The notes beneath the pieces are model-generated. The model made no database searches. It had not been told where the DNA came from and saw only the letters and a list, made by a program, of their open reading frames with translations. Source: Methylophilales bacterium (GTDB lineage: Bacteria; Pseudomonadota; Gammaproteobacteria; Burkholderiales; Methylophilaceae). Taken from it: a DNA stretch of 64,000 bases. Each line of letters begins with the position of its first letter. The stretch's first letter is position 1. Made by a program: the position numbers and the translations under genes. The stretch spans positions 434,001-498,000 of the forward strand of contig CP081940.1 of assembly GCA_019823025.1 (NCBI GenBank), in the 5' to 3' direction. Of this stretch, positions 1 to 7,122 are shown one piece after another.

Positions 1-161
1 TCAGTCAGTGTCCATATCCTAACCTTCTCTGCACCCCCTCTTATATTTTCAAGGTCAATAAAATAGGCTGTGTCCATTGCTTGATTTTGGTTAAGCTTGA
101 TCCAGCCTGCATTCGCTGAGATGCAAAAAAAAGAAAGGAGGTAAAAAAGTAGTATTCTCAT
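1..161 (-). CDS. Secreted protein, N-terminal fragment (surface-adhesin E-like)
   Basis: This gene runs off the left edge, so only the first 53 codons are seen. The reading begins with a clear signal peptide of about 18 residues (MRILLFYLLSFFCISANA), so the product is exported. The mature part starts GWIKL and contains a Tyr-x-Ile-Asp stretch followed by Val-x-Ile-Trp-Thr-Leu. That spacing resembles the small periplasmic family annotated as surface-adhesin protein E in Betaproteobacteria; this is a resemblance, not a firm assignment. The chosen ATG has no good ribosome binding site, and it lies just beyond the terminator that follows pqqA. Its promoter must be in the 25 bases between, or it depends on readthrough. 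Confidence 0.5.
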   Translation of the reverse strand, partial: MRILLFYLLSFFCISANAGWIKLNQNQAMDTAYFIDLENIRGGAEKVRIWTLT

Positions 162-187
162 CACACATTATTTTATATACAAATAAA

Positions 188-215
188 AAAAAAGCCCGAA
201 AAATCGGGCTTTTTT
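188..215 (-). terminator. Intrinsic terminator after the pqqA pair
   Basis: A GC-rich stem (GCCCGA / TCGGGC, four-base A loop) is flanked by a run of A on one side and T on the other. It can work in either direction. It lies 18 bases beyond the stop of the first pqqA copy on the minus strand, so it probably ends the short pqqA transcript before the next gene. Confidence 0.85.
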
Positions 216-232
216 AATAAACAAATAATGAA

Positions 233-304
233 TTACTTGTTCATTACGTACATGGTTACTTCAAAACCAAAACGCATTTCTGTAGCAGCTGGTTTAGTCC
301 ACAT
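233..304 (-). CDS. pqqA: Coenzyme PQQ precursor peptide PqqA, copy 1
   Basis: This is a 23-residue peptide starting MWTKPAATEMRFGFE. PqqA is the ribosomal precursor of pyrroloquinoline quinone. The radical SAM enzyme PqqE, with the chaperone PqqD, crosslinks a glutamate and a tyrosine in a conserved Glu-x-x-x-Tyr motif, seen here as E15-VTM-Y19. A strong AAGGAG site lies seven bases before the ATG, and an intrinsic terminator follows. It is the downstream member of a tandem pair with the copy at 432-503; the two differ mainly at residues 4, 6 and 21. No pqqB, C, D or E gene is in the window, so the processing enzymes must be elsewhere. The peptide family is unmistakable. PQQ is the cofactor of methanol dehydrogenases, which suits a methylotroph. 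Confidence 0.95.
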   Translation of the reverse strand: MWTKPAATEMRFGFEVTMYVMNK

Positions 305-431
305 AATATTTCTCCTTAAAGAAAAGTTAAAAATTAAGACTTGATAAACATAGTAGCCAATTAAATTAGCAACTATATAAACCAATCGGTAATTTCTGCA
401 TCTTAAACAACATCAAATTTTATAAAAAAAT

Positions 432-503
432 TTATTTGTTGCAAACATACATAGTTACTTCAAAACCAAAACGCATTTCAGTCGCTTGAGGTTGTGTCCA
501 CAT
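432..503 (-). CDS. pqqA: Coenzyme PQQ precursor peptide PqqA, copy 2
   Basis: This second 23-residue PqqA starts MWTQPQATEMRFGFE and keeps the crosslinked pair E15 and Y19. It differs from copy 1 at K4Q, A6Q and M21C. An AAGGAG site is placed exactly as in copy 1, seven bases before the ATG, so the duplication included the translation signal. About 127 AT-rich bases separate the copies. The pair is probably transcribed together from a promoter above 504 and ended by the hairpin at 188-215. Several pqqA copies per genome are known in some methylotrophs, where extra copies are thought to raise precursor supply. The cysteine near the C terminus of this copy is unusual. Confidence 0.95.
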   Translation of the reverse strand: MWTQPQATEMRFGFEVTMYVCNK

Positions 504-713
504 AGTATTTCTCCTTTTTTATGTTAAATATAAATTTAAACATAAAGCAGATCATTGGAGATGTGGAAATTACTCTCCACAAGGTCCAACTTGAGATTTA
601 CAAAAACAATATTAAAGCTTTGGGAAACTTTTAATATGATGATAGGCATGAAGATAGTCTAGGTAAAATCATTAGATAAAATTTACAGAAATACAACAAA
701 ATATATTTATTAT
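504..713. other. Non-coding upstream region of pqqA
   Basis: I see no convincing gene in this stretch. It separates the lipoprotein terminator from pqqA copy 2, so it should hold the pqqA promoter and any control sites. The part nearest pqqA is strongly AT-rich. The only clear structure is the inverted repeat at 562-581, listed separately. Confidence 0.5.
562..581. promoter_or_regulatory. Inverted repeat upstream of pqqA
   Basis: The sequence TGTGGA, eight bases, TCCACA forms a perfect six-base inverted repeat. It lies about 60-80 bases upstream of the pqqA copy 2 start codon. It could be an operator for a dimeric regulator or a short hairpin in the 5' leader. I do not recognise it as a known site. 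Confidence 0.35.
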
Positions 714-749
714 AAAAAAAACGCATACTCTGAAGAGTATGCGTTTTTT
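714..749 (-). terminator. Intrinsic terminator of the small lipoprotein gene
   Basis: A perfect ten-base stem (ACGCATACTC / GAGTATGCGT, loop TGAA) is flanked by A and T runs. It begins 34 bases beyond the lipoprotein stop on the minus strand. It shows that this small gene has its own transcript, separate from the pqqA pair. Confidence 0.9.
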
Positions 750-782
750 AAATATCTAAATAGTAAAATTTAGCTTATAAAA

Positions 783-1070
783 CTATTCGTTCTGATCAAA
801 GTTCACTACTGATTCATCGTCATTGGTTGGGTTGAACCCTCCATTACCACCAATCAATAGTGCGTCAGTCGGGTGGAATGCTTTCGCTTCAGTATCAACT
901 GGCTCATCATCCAATCCAAAATCAACTTCAGAACCGTCACTTGTCTCGCCTTTACCACCCTGCGCGTTCGAGTTAACATCATCCGTTGGGTGAAACTCTT
1001 TTACTGGTTGCTTTGCAGCACAACCTGCAACAAGTGCAGCGACTGCTAATAGTGCTAATAATTTCTTCAT
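783..1070 (-). CDS. Small lipoprotein with repeated Phe-x-Pro-Thr motif
   Basis: This 95-residue predicted lipoprotein starts MKKLLALLAVAALVAGC, with the lipobox LVAGC and the lipidated cysteine at position 17. I chose this ATG because GGAGG lies just upstream; an earlier in-frame ATG four codons back overlaps that site. The mature part is acidic, rich in Gly, Asp and Asn, has no second cysteine, and contains three related units: EFHPTDD, AFHPTDA and GFNPTND. It is flanked by its own terminator. Low complexity and a strong ribosome site suggest an abundant envelope protein. I do not recognise a family or function. Confidence 0.75.
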   Translation of the reverse strand: MKKLLALLAVAALVAGCAAKQPVKEFHPTDDVNSNAQGGKGETSDGSEVDFGLDDEPVDTEAKAFHPTDALLIGGNGGFNPTNDDESVVNFDQNE

Positions 1071-1258
1071 TTTATCCTCCAAGTGTTTATCTAAAATTAA
1101 ACCTAATAAAATTCAAATTTTATTTACAATCTATTGCTATAAAAACAAGTTCAAAATTAAGAATTTCGTTTTTAATATTCTTACTTTGACAATTTTATAA
1201 CAAACTGTCAACACGAAAAAAAACAGAATTGAAATAAGTTGGATTTAGAAAATTTTAA

Positions 1259-1846
1259 TTACTTATTTAAGAAAGCTGAAGAAAAGCCAAAACCAAGTGC
1301 GTTAGACTCTTTAAAAAGTTTCATTGCCTTTGTTTTTTGCTCAGGAACTATATAGCCATAATAGTAAAGAAGCCCCAATCCAAAGATGGCTCTGGGCTGT
1401 TTATTGAAAGCTGCTTTTTTTATCCACACATAAGCTTTTGGTTTACTGATACCTAAATCATTTACATAAAGTAACCATAATAAAAATTGAGTGTCAGCGT
1501 CGCCTGCCTTACCTTTTTTTTTATTTCTTCTAGCTCATTAAATGTATAAGATTTGACTTTATCTTTTAATTCTTCATTCGTTGCAATAAGTGCGGTTATG
1601 AATTCATCTTTGCGGTAATCGATATTCTGCTCAATCCAAAGGCTACTCTTGAGGTGCCCCTGTGTTGCAGCAATCATAAACCAGTCTAGTGCTGTATTTT
1701 TCTTACCTGCTTCAATTAAACTCATCGCATACTGATATTGTGCTTTAGGTAGCCCATCTTGTGCATCCTTAAGATTACCTTCAGCATGAATATAATTGCG
1801 ATAAAAAAATAACTAATAAAATCAATAAGCTAGGAGTTCTAAACAT
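1259..1846 (-). pseudogene. Sel1-like repeat protein, broken by two frameshifts
   Basis: Three reading frames join into one secreted Sel1/TPR-like protein. A start at 1846 (AAGG before it) gives a hydrophobic leader, MFRTPSLLILLVIF. The frame is lost at a run of seven T (minus strand) at 1803-1809. The second frame carries AQYQYAMSLIEAGKK and an Ala-Ala-Thr-Gln-Gly-His unit typical of Sel1 repeats. It shifts again at a run of nine A (plus-strand T) at 1514-1522. The third frame continues with AYVWIKKAAFNKQPRAIFGL and GLLYYYGYIVPE before a stop at 1259. Removing one T and adding one A would restore a protein of about 195 residues. Either the gene is decaying, or the assembly has two homopolymer errors. 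Confidence 0.75.
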
Positions 1847-2013
1847 GCCACCTTTCCTTATCTTTTAATGTTGGTTTTATTAAAAATTATATGTTACCCT
1901 TGTTTTAATTTAATAAATGTTGCATTTAAAATAGTTTTATACCGAATTGTTTTGGTATTTAAAGATGAACTTAATGGAGGTTTCTCTACTCACTATTGTG
2001 TAAGTAAGTACTT

Positions 2014-2772
2014 ATGAAAATTTTATTAAAAATTATTGTTTCAGCTTTAATCCTAGTAGGTTCTTTTAATTTAAGAGCTGATGCTAATCCAGACCTGTGG
2101 CCTAATATCCATGAAAGAATGTTTGAAGACACTGAGATTATTGAAGCAGACTTCATTAAAATCGATGGACCAAAGCGGGCCGCAAGTGGCGCTCAAGTTC
2201 CAGTTAATATTAAGCTTTCAAAAACTGAAGGCATTCAGATACAAAAAATCCACCTTATTATTGATGCTAATCCAACACAACACGCGGCAACTTATCACCT
2301 CACAGATAAAACTCAGAATTTAGATTTATTCACCAGAATTCGTATGGAAACAGATTCTTTTGTGCGTGTAGTTGGACAGGATACGGATGGTAACTTATAC
2401 ATGAGTAAAGTAGCTATCAGAGCTTCTGGTGGTTGTAGTGGTTATATGGATGTGCATGACCCAGCATTAACAAAGGATCTTGGGAAAATTTTAGTTAAAA
2501 CAAAAGATGATTTTGTTACAACACGAATAAAGCATCCTAATTTTTCAGGTTTACAAAAAGACCAAGATTCTGGAGGTTATATTCCAGAGTGGATTGTTAG
2601 GCAGATTCGTTATGACTTCAATGGTGAGAGAATTCTTGCGGTTGAAAATGACATCAGCATAAGCCAAGATCCCTATCTAAAATTTAAATTTGTAACCAAT
2701 GATAAAGGTACTCTCACAGTATCAGCAACCGATACAAAAAGTACAATATTCCTCAAAAGCAAACAGATTTAA
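2014..2772 (+). CDS. SoxYZ-like carrier, quinoprotein dehydrogenase-associated
   Basis: This 252-residue exported protein has a signal peptide ending near residue 24 (NLRADA). An N-terminal SoxY-like part (about 25-145) ends in the Gly-Gly-Cys-Ser-Gly arm with Cys141. A SoxZ-like part (about 150-252) begins after it. In sulfur-oxidising bacteria SoxY and SoxZ are separate, and the SoxY cysteine at the extreme C terminus carries sulfur intermediates. Here both are fused, as in the family named quinoprotein dehydrogenase-associated SoxYZ-like carrier, which occurs with PQQ enzymes in methylotrophs. Its substrate is not known. The neighbouring pqqA pair and TauE/SafE permease fit that context. 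It ends four bases inside the convergent gene at 2769. Confidence 0.85.
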   Translation: MKILLKIIVSALILVGSFNLRADANPDLWPNIHERMFEDTEIIEADFIKIDGPKRAASGAQVPVNIKLSKTEGIQIQKIHLIIDANPTQHAATYHLTDKTQNLDLFTRIRMETDSFVRVVGQDTDGNLYMSKVAIRASGGCSGYMDVHDPALTKDLGKILVKTKDDFVTTRIKHPNFSGLQKDQDSGGYIPEWIVRQIRYDFNGERILAVENDISISQDPYLKFKFVTNDKGTLTVSATDTKSTIFLKSKQI

Positions 2773-3134
2773 TTCTTTTTCTTCCTCCTTTGAATTAGTA
2801 ACCTCGTCCAGGCCAACAGGTGAGGAATTAATCCAATCAAAATAAAAGCAAAAAATATTTGAGCAACTTTAAACATATATTGTTCATAATTTTCGATAAT
2901 CGTATTTAACTCAATAAGTTTGAGCTGATTTGCATTCAAATTTGTAGGGTCTACATTTTCAAGTTGATCCAAATTACATTCACTAGATAACTCCACACAC
3001 ATTTTCATTTCAGAATTAAAGCGTTCTGTTGCAATCTGATTTAAAAAGTATTCATTCACGAAGAGAAATATGGCTAAGAAAAAACCAATAATGGCAAATA
3101 ACCAAAAAAAATGTTTGTTAAATTTTTTATTCAT
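2769..3134 (-). CDS. Small membrane protein of unknown function
   Basis: I do not recognise this 121-residue protein. It has one hydrophobic segment near the N terminus (about 9-30) and another near the C terminus (about 88-110). Between them is a predicted external loop of about 55 residues with two cysteines (MKMCVELSSECNLDQL). The C terminus is strongly basic (RLLIQRRKKKN), which suggests both ends face the cytoplasm. It starts 23 bases after the TauE/SafE gene, so the two are probably co-transcribed. Its last four bases overlap the convergent SoxYZ-like gene. Confidence 0.7.
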   Translation of the reverse strand: MNKKFNKHFFWLFAIIGFFLAIFLFVNEYFLNQIATERFNSEMKMCVELSSECNLDQLENVDPTNLNANQLKLIELNTIIENYEQYMFKVAQIFFAFILIGLIPHLLAWTRLLIQRRKKKN

Positions 3135-3157
3135 ATGAAAATTAAGTTTATTAACAG

Positions 3158-3922
3158 CTAAGTAAAGATAAATTTTAAACCGGCAATGATTATAACAACA
3201 CCCAATGTTTTTTTAACAGCTGAATGGTTTAGTTTCTTTATTCCTAAATGAGTTCCAATCAAAGTTCCAATGAGTACTGCAAAAATATAGATAAATATTT
3301 CGAATGGAACTGAATGAACAGAGGAAATATTACCTAATAACCCTGAGATAGAATTAAATAAAATAAAAACTGCAGCAGTCCCAGATGCACCTTTGACACT
3401 CGTCCATCCCAAGAAAATAATTAATGGAGATAAAAAAATCCCGCCGCCAGTCCCTGTAAGGCCCGATAGTAAACCAATTAAAACGCCAATAGATACAGCC
3501 GCCAAAAGGTTTAAATTCTTATTTTCATTTAACTTATTTTTTTTAAAAAAACTAAAAATAAGCTGTAGCCCAGCCAATATCAAAATTAACCCGACTAGAG
3601 GCTTATAAAACTCTGAAGGTAAAGATATATAACCTCCAACAAACGCCGCAGGAATTGAACCTGATGCAACTGGAATGAGGACTTTTAAGCTGAATAACTT
3701 ATTCTTTATAAAGCGAATGCTTGCAATAGATGAGACTACAATATTTAAGATTAGGCCTATAGGCTTTATTATGCCTATTGGCGTTCCTGTTAAAGCCAAG
3801 ATAGCGATATAAGCAGAAGCTCCCCCGTGACCTACAGAAGAATATAAAACTGAGCCTATAAATAATAAAAAGGCGGTAAATGAATTAGCTATTAAATACT
3901 CTATTGTAAAATTTCCATTCAA
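3158..3922 (-). CDS. TauE/SafE family permease
   Basis: This 254-residue integral membrane protein has about eight hydrophobic segments. It shows the family's paired glycine-rich repeats: SSVGHGGASAYIAI near residue 30 and LSGLTGTGGGIFLSPLIIFL near 155. TauE/SafE proteins are thought to move sulfite, sulfoacetate or other small organic anions across the inner membrane; the substrate cannot be read from sequence. The reading frame begins with TTG at 3922 and no obvious ribosome site, so the start is uncertain by a few codons. Proximity to the SoxYZ-like carrier allows a sulfur-compound role, but this is inference. Confidence 0.85.
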   Translation of the reverse strand: MNGNFTIEYLIANSFTAFLLFIGSVLYSSVGHGGASAYIAILALTGTPIGIIKPIGLILNIVVSSIASIRFIKNKLFSLKVLIPVASGSIPAAFVGGYISLPSEFYKPLVGLILILAGLQLIFSFFKKNKLNENKNLNLLAAVSIGVLIGLLSGLTGTGGGIFLSPLIIFLGWTSVKGASGTAAVFILFNSISGLLGNISSVHSVPFEIFIYIFAVLIGTLIGTHLGIKKLNHSAVKKTLGVVIIIAGLKFIFT

Positions 3923-3944
3923 ATAAAGATTAGTAAAAATATTT

Positions 3945-4021
3945 TGGTCGGAACGGTGAGATTCGAACTCACGACCCCTTGCACCCCATGCAAGTACGCT
4001 ACCAGGCTGCGCTACGCTCCG
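3945..4021 (-). tRNA. tRNA-Pro(GGG)
   Basis: This 77-base tRNA has the anticodon loop ATGGGGT, giving anticodon GGG. The acceptor pairs CGGAGCG with CGTTCCG (one G-T pair), the T-arm GTTCGAATC is standard and the CCA end is encoded. The D-arm region GCGCAGCCTGGTAGCG is typical of bacterial proline tRNAs. Confidence 0.95.
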
Positions 4022-4035
4022 AAAATATTACGAGG

Positions 4036-4446
4036 TTACTTTAAGATCTTTAAGATGTCACCTAACTGATTCTTAAAATTGTTCAGATCATTTAATGTTT
4101 CCGGCGAGGAGTCTGTGGCTAAAGGTAATTCTGATTGTGATTTTTGAATTTCTTCTTCAGAAATAACTTCTTTGATAAATTGACGATTAGAAAGCTTAGC
4201 TTTGGCACCCTGTATTGTAAAACCTTCAAAATAAAGTAATTGACGAATCTTTCTAATAAGAAGAATCTCATCTTTTTGGTAATACCTTCGATTACCTCTC
4301 CTTTTGCTTGGTTCTAATTGCGAAAATTCTTGCTCCCAATATCTCAACACATGGGGTTTTAAATCACAAAGTTTACTGACTTCACCAATCGCAAAATATC
4401 GCTTTTGAGGAAGTGGCGGTAAATCTTTTTTATGCTTGCTTTCCAG
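4036..4446 (-). CDS. MerR family transcriptional regulator
   Basis: This regulator of about 136 residues has an N-terminal MerR-type winged helix-turn-helix ([11 protein letters not shown], then [10 protein letters not shown] and [12 protein letters not shown]). The C-terminal part is short and ends GDILKILK. It is the usual last gene after ihfA in the pheST operon of Betaproteobacteria. The full helix-turn-helix is open back to a stop inside the ihfA tail. Upstream of the internal GTG at 4350 there is no ATG, GTG or TTG in frame. A GTG start at 4350 would delete the first half of the DNA-binding domain. I therefore suggest a CTG start (4446) or ATT (4449), read by coupling from ihfA, whose end it overlaps. 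Target genes are unknown. Confidence 0.75.
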   Translation of the reverse strand: MESKHKKDLPPLPQKRYFAIGEVSKLCDLKPHVLRYWEQEFSQLEPSKRRGNRRYYQKDEILLIRKIRQLLYFEGFTIQGAKAKLSNRQFIKEVISEEEIQKSQSELPLATDSSPETLNDLNNFKNQLGDILKILK

Positions 4447-4732
4447 AATTGCTCTCTTCTACATTTGATTTAAGCTTCTGACTGGAGTGAAAAGTAACAA
4501 CTCTTCTAGCCTTAATTGGAATTTCTTCACCTGTTTTTGGATTTCTACCTGGTCTTTCTGTTTTTGATCTCAATTCAAAATTACCAAAACCCGATAGCTT
4601 TACACTTTCCCCTTTTTCGAGTGAAGTTCGTATTTCTTCAAAAAAAGCTTCAACCATCTCCTTAGCTTCGGTTTTATTTAAACCAACTTTATCAAAGATT
4701 ATTTCCGCAAGTTCAGCTTTAGTTAGTGTCAT
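4430..4732 (-). CDS. ihfA: Integration host factor subunit alpha
   Basis: This 100-residue protein is the alpha subunit of IHF, a DNA-bending heterodimer used in transcription, recombination and replication. The family signature is clear: [18 protein letters not shown] at the N terminus, then [20 protein letters not shown] around residues 47-66. The latter includes the Arg-Asn-Pro beta-arm whose proline intercalates into DNA. Its length matches the usual 98-104. It follows pheT by 33 bases, the conserved order in Proteobacteria, and its 3' end overlaps the start of the merR gene. Confidence 0.95.
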   Translation of the reverse strand: MTLTKAELAEIIFDKVGLNKTEAKEMVEAFFEEIRTSLEKGESVKLSGFGNFELRSKTERPGRNPKTGEEIPIKARRVVTFHSSQKLKSNVEESNSGKQA

Positions 4733-4765
4733 TAAATCGTCAATATTTTTTGATTAATCTTAGGG

Positions 4766-7120
4766 CTATCTGAGGTTGGCATCGAACTGTTGTTGAAGAA
4801 CCTTTAGGGCATTCTTCACAATACTATTCACTTGCTCCTCTTCAAGCGTTTTGTAAGTATCTTGCATAAGTATAAGAAATGCAATACTTTTTTTATCTTT
4901 TTCTATATTCTCACCCTCATAAACATCAAAGGCCATTATCTCTCTTAAGTGATTAATTTTGGCTTTTTTAACTGCTTGGACCATATCATCAACGGCAATT
5001 TTTTTATCAACTACAACAGAAATATCTTTTCTAATAGGCAAGAGCTTTGAGGGGATATCAAACTCATTAATTACCTTTTTTCTAAGTGGCTCAAGATCGA
5101 TTTCAAATAAAAATATATCCTCTTGAATACTAAATTTTTGTTTCCACTTAGGGTGTAACTGACCCAGCCAGCCAATTGGCTTTTCATTTTTCAAAATGCA
5201 TGCTGATTTTCCTGGATGAAGTGCACCCGGCGCGTCTTTATTTGTAAATCTCAATTCACCTTCGGAGAGAGTCTCTAAATCTCCTTTGACATCATAAAAA
5301 TCAATTTTCTTTGTTTTTATAGCCCACTGTTCAGGTTGTGAGCTTCCATACAAGGCTCCAGATAAGATTTGTTTTTCCGTATAACCATTATCAGATTGAG
5401 TATACGAAGCAGCAATCTCAAAAAGCCTAATTTGTGTTTGGCCTCTATTAATATTAAATAACAGGGCATCAATATGACTGCCCCATAGTCTAGATCTCAT
5501 AACATCCATTTGCGATGCGATTGGATTTTCAAGTTTTATTAATTTTTTATTTTCATGAAATTCTTTTTCAATGCTTTCCTCAATAAAGCTATAGCTAACT
5601 ACCTCATTGTAACCAAGGGATGACATAGCCACCTTGATTTCATACGGAGACCTGTAACCTGAATCTGATCCAAGCATCTTGATGTTTGTTGACGGTGGTA
5701 TTGCCTCAATTTTTTCAAAGCCATATATGCGAATAACTTCCTCGACAAGATCTTCTTCAATGCTTAAATCAAACCTATAGCTTGGAGGTGTAACATTAAA
5801 TCTATCATCATTTTCCTCAAAATTAAATTTAAGTGAAGTTAATGTTTTACTAATTTCGTTCTTATCAATATGTAAGCCCAAGACTTGACGGACTTTTTCT
5901 GTTCGTAGAGTAATTTTTTTTCTTTCTGGAAGCTCGCTTCTCGCTTCAATCACATTTGAAGCCTCACCCCCACACAAATCAATAATTTGTGATGTAGTCT
6001 CATCAAGTGTGTTACTTGTTTGTTGAAAATCAACGCCTCTTTCAAATCGGTGTGATGATTCAGTATTTAAACTATGTTTTCTAGCTACACCAGCTAAACT
6101 AAGTGGCGTAAAGAAAGCAGACTCAATCAAGAAGTTAGTTGTGTGCGATGTTACACTTGACTCAAGACCACCTATTACTCCAGCGAGTGCCAATATGTTT
6201 TTATCATCAGCAATTACTAACTCACCACCAAAAAAAGTAATTTCCTGATTATTAAGCAGCAGTAGCTTTTCTCCTTTTTTTGCATCTCTAATCTGTATGT
6301 CACCAATTATTTTATCAAGATCAAAAGCATGCATTGGCTGACCATGTTCTAGCATCATATAATTTACTATATCCACTACCGGATTTATTGAATCTATACC
6401 CCCTCTTATTAGCCTTTCCTTTAGCCACCCAGGTACCTCTTTTTTATTATTAACTTTTTGTATTTCGCGAAGGCAATATAATGGACAATCAATATTATTT
6501 TTTACATTAATTTTTATATATAAATTATTGATTTTATTGATTTCTTTTATTATATTTTCAACATAATTAAAGTTAGTCATTGCAGATATTTCTTTTGCAA
6601 TACCCCTCATGCTTAAGCAGTCTGGGCGGTTTGGTGTTATCGATAAATGATATATTTGATCATCAAGAGAGAGACAATTTTTTATAGATTCTCCAACTTT
6701 ACTATTTTTATTTAACTCTAAAATTCCTTCAGATTCATTTGAAATATTTATTTCTTTGGCGGAACATAACATTCCACTAGAATCAATTCCTCTGAGTTTT
6801 GCTTTTTTAATTTCAAATTTATCTAACTTGGTGCCTACTTTTGCACAAGGAACCTTAATACCAACTCTCGCGTTAGGAGCACCACAAACAATTTGAAGGT
6901 CATCTTTTTCTCCAACATTAACTTGGCAAACATTTAGACGATCGGCATTGGGATGTTTTTGTACCCCGACAATCTCACCCACCACAACAAGGTCAGATAT
7001 TAAAGAGAGATCTTCAATTTCTTCAACCTCAAGCCCCCCTTGAGTAAGTATCTCGCTTAACTTAATTTCATTTAAATTTTTGTCTACGAACTCATTGAGC
7101 CATTTTTTTGAAAATTGCAT
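4766..7120 (-). CDS. pheT: Phenylalanyl-tRNA synthetase beta subunit
   Basis: This 784-residue protein is the beta chain of the (alpha-beta)2 enzyme that charges tRNA-Phe. The N-terminal tRNA-binding OB domain is at about 40-150 (VGEIVGVQKHPNADRLNVCQ). The B3/B4 editing region follows in the middle (near EHGQPMHAFDLDKI), then B5 and the catalytic-like core. The C-terminal anticodon-binding FDX-ACB domain is at about 690-784 (LLPIRKDISVVVDKK). Length is normal for the bacterial form. It starts two bases after pheS and is surely co-transcribed with it. Confidence 0.97.
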   Translation of the reverse strand: MQFSKKWLNEFVDKNLNEIKLSEILTQGGLEVEEIEDLSLISDLVVVGEIVGVQKHPNADRLNVCQVNVGEKDDLQIVCGAPNARVGIKVPCAKVGTKLDKFEIKKAKLRGIDSSGMLCSAKEINISNESEGILELNKNSKVGESIKNCLSLDDQIYHLSITPNRPDCLSMRGIAKEISAMTNFNYVENIIKEINKINNLYIKINVKNNIDCPLYCLREIQKVNNKKEVPGWLKERLIRGGIDSINPVVDIVNYMMLEHGQPMHAFDLDKIIGDIQIRDAKKGEKLLLLNNQEITFFGGELVIADDKNILALAGVIGGLESSVTSHTTNFLIESAFFTPLSLAGVARKHSLNTESSHRFERGVDFQQTSNTLDETTSQIIDLCGGEASNVIEARSELPERKKITLRTEKVRQVLGLHIDKNEISKTLTSLKFNFEENDDRFNVTPPSYRFDLSIEEDLVEEVIRIYGFEKIEAIPPSTNIKMLGSDSGYRSPYEIKVAMSSLGYNEVVSYSFIEESIEKEFHENKKLIKLENPIASQMDVMRSRLWGSHIDALLFNINRGQTQIRLFEIAASYTQSDNGYTEKQILSGALYGSSQPEQWAIKTKKIDFYDVKGDLETLSEGELRFTNKDAPGALHPGKSACILKNEKPIGWLGQLHPKWKQKFSIQEDIFLFEIDLEPLRKKVINEFDIPSKLLPIRKDISVVVDKKIAVDDMVQAVKKAKINHLREIMAFDVYEGENIEKDKKSIAFLILMQDTYKTLEEEQVNSIVKNALKVLQQQFDANLR

Positions 7121-7122
7121 AT

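Noticed and set aside
986..1189. Plus-strand frame of 67 codons opposite the small lipoprotein
   Set aside because: It lies over a gene with strong lipoprotein signals and its own ribosome site and terminator; its own sequence has no recognisable pattern.
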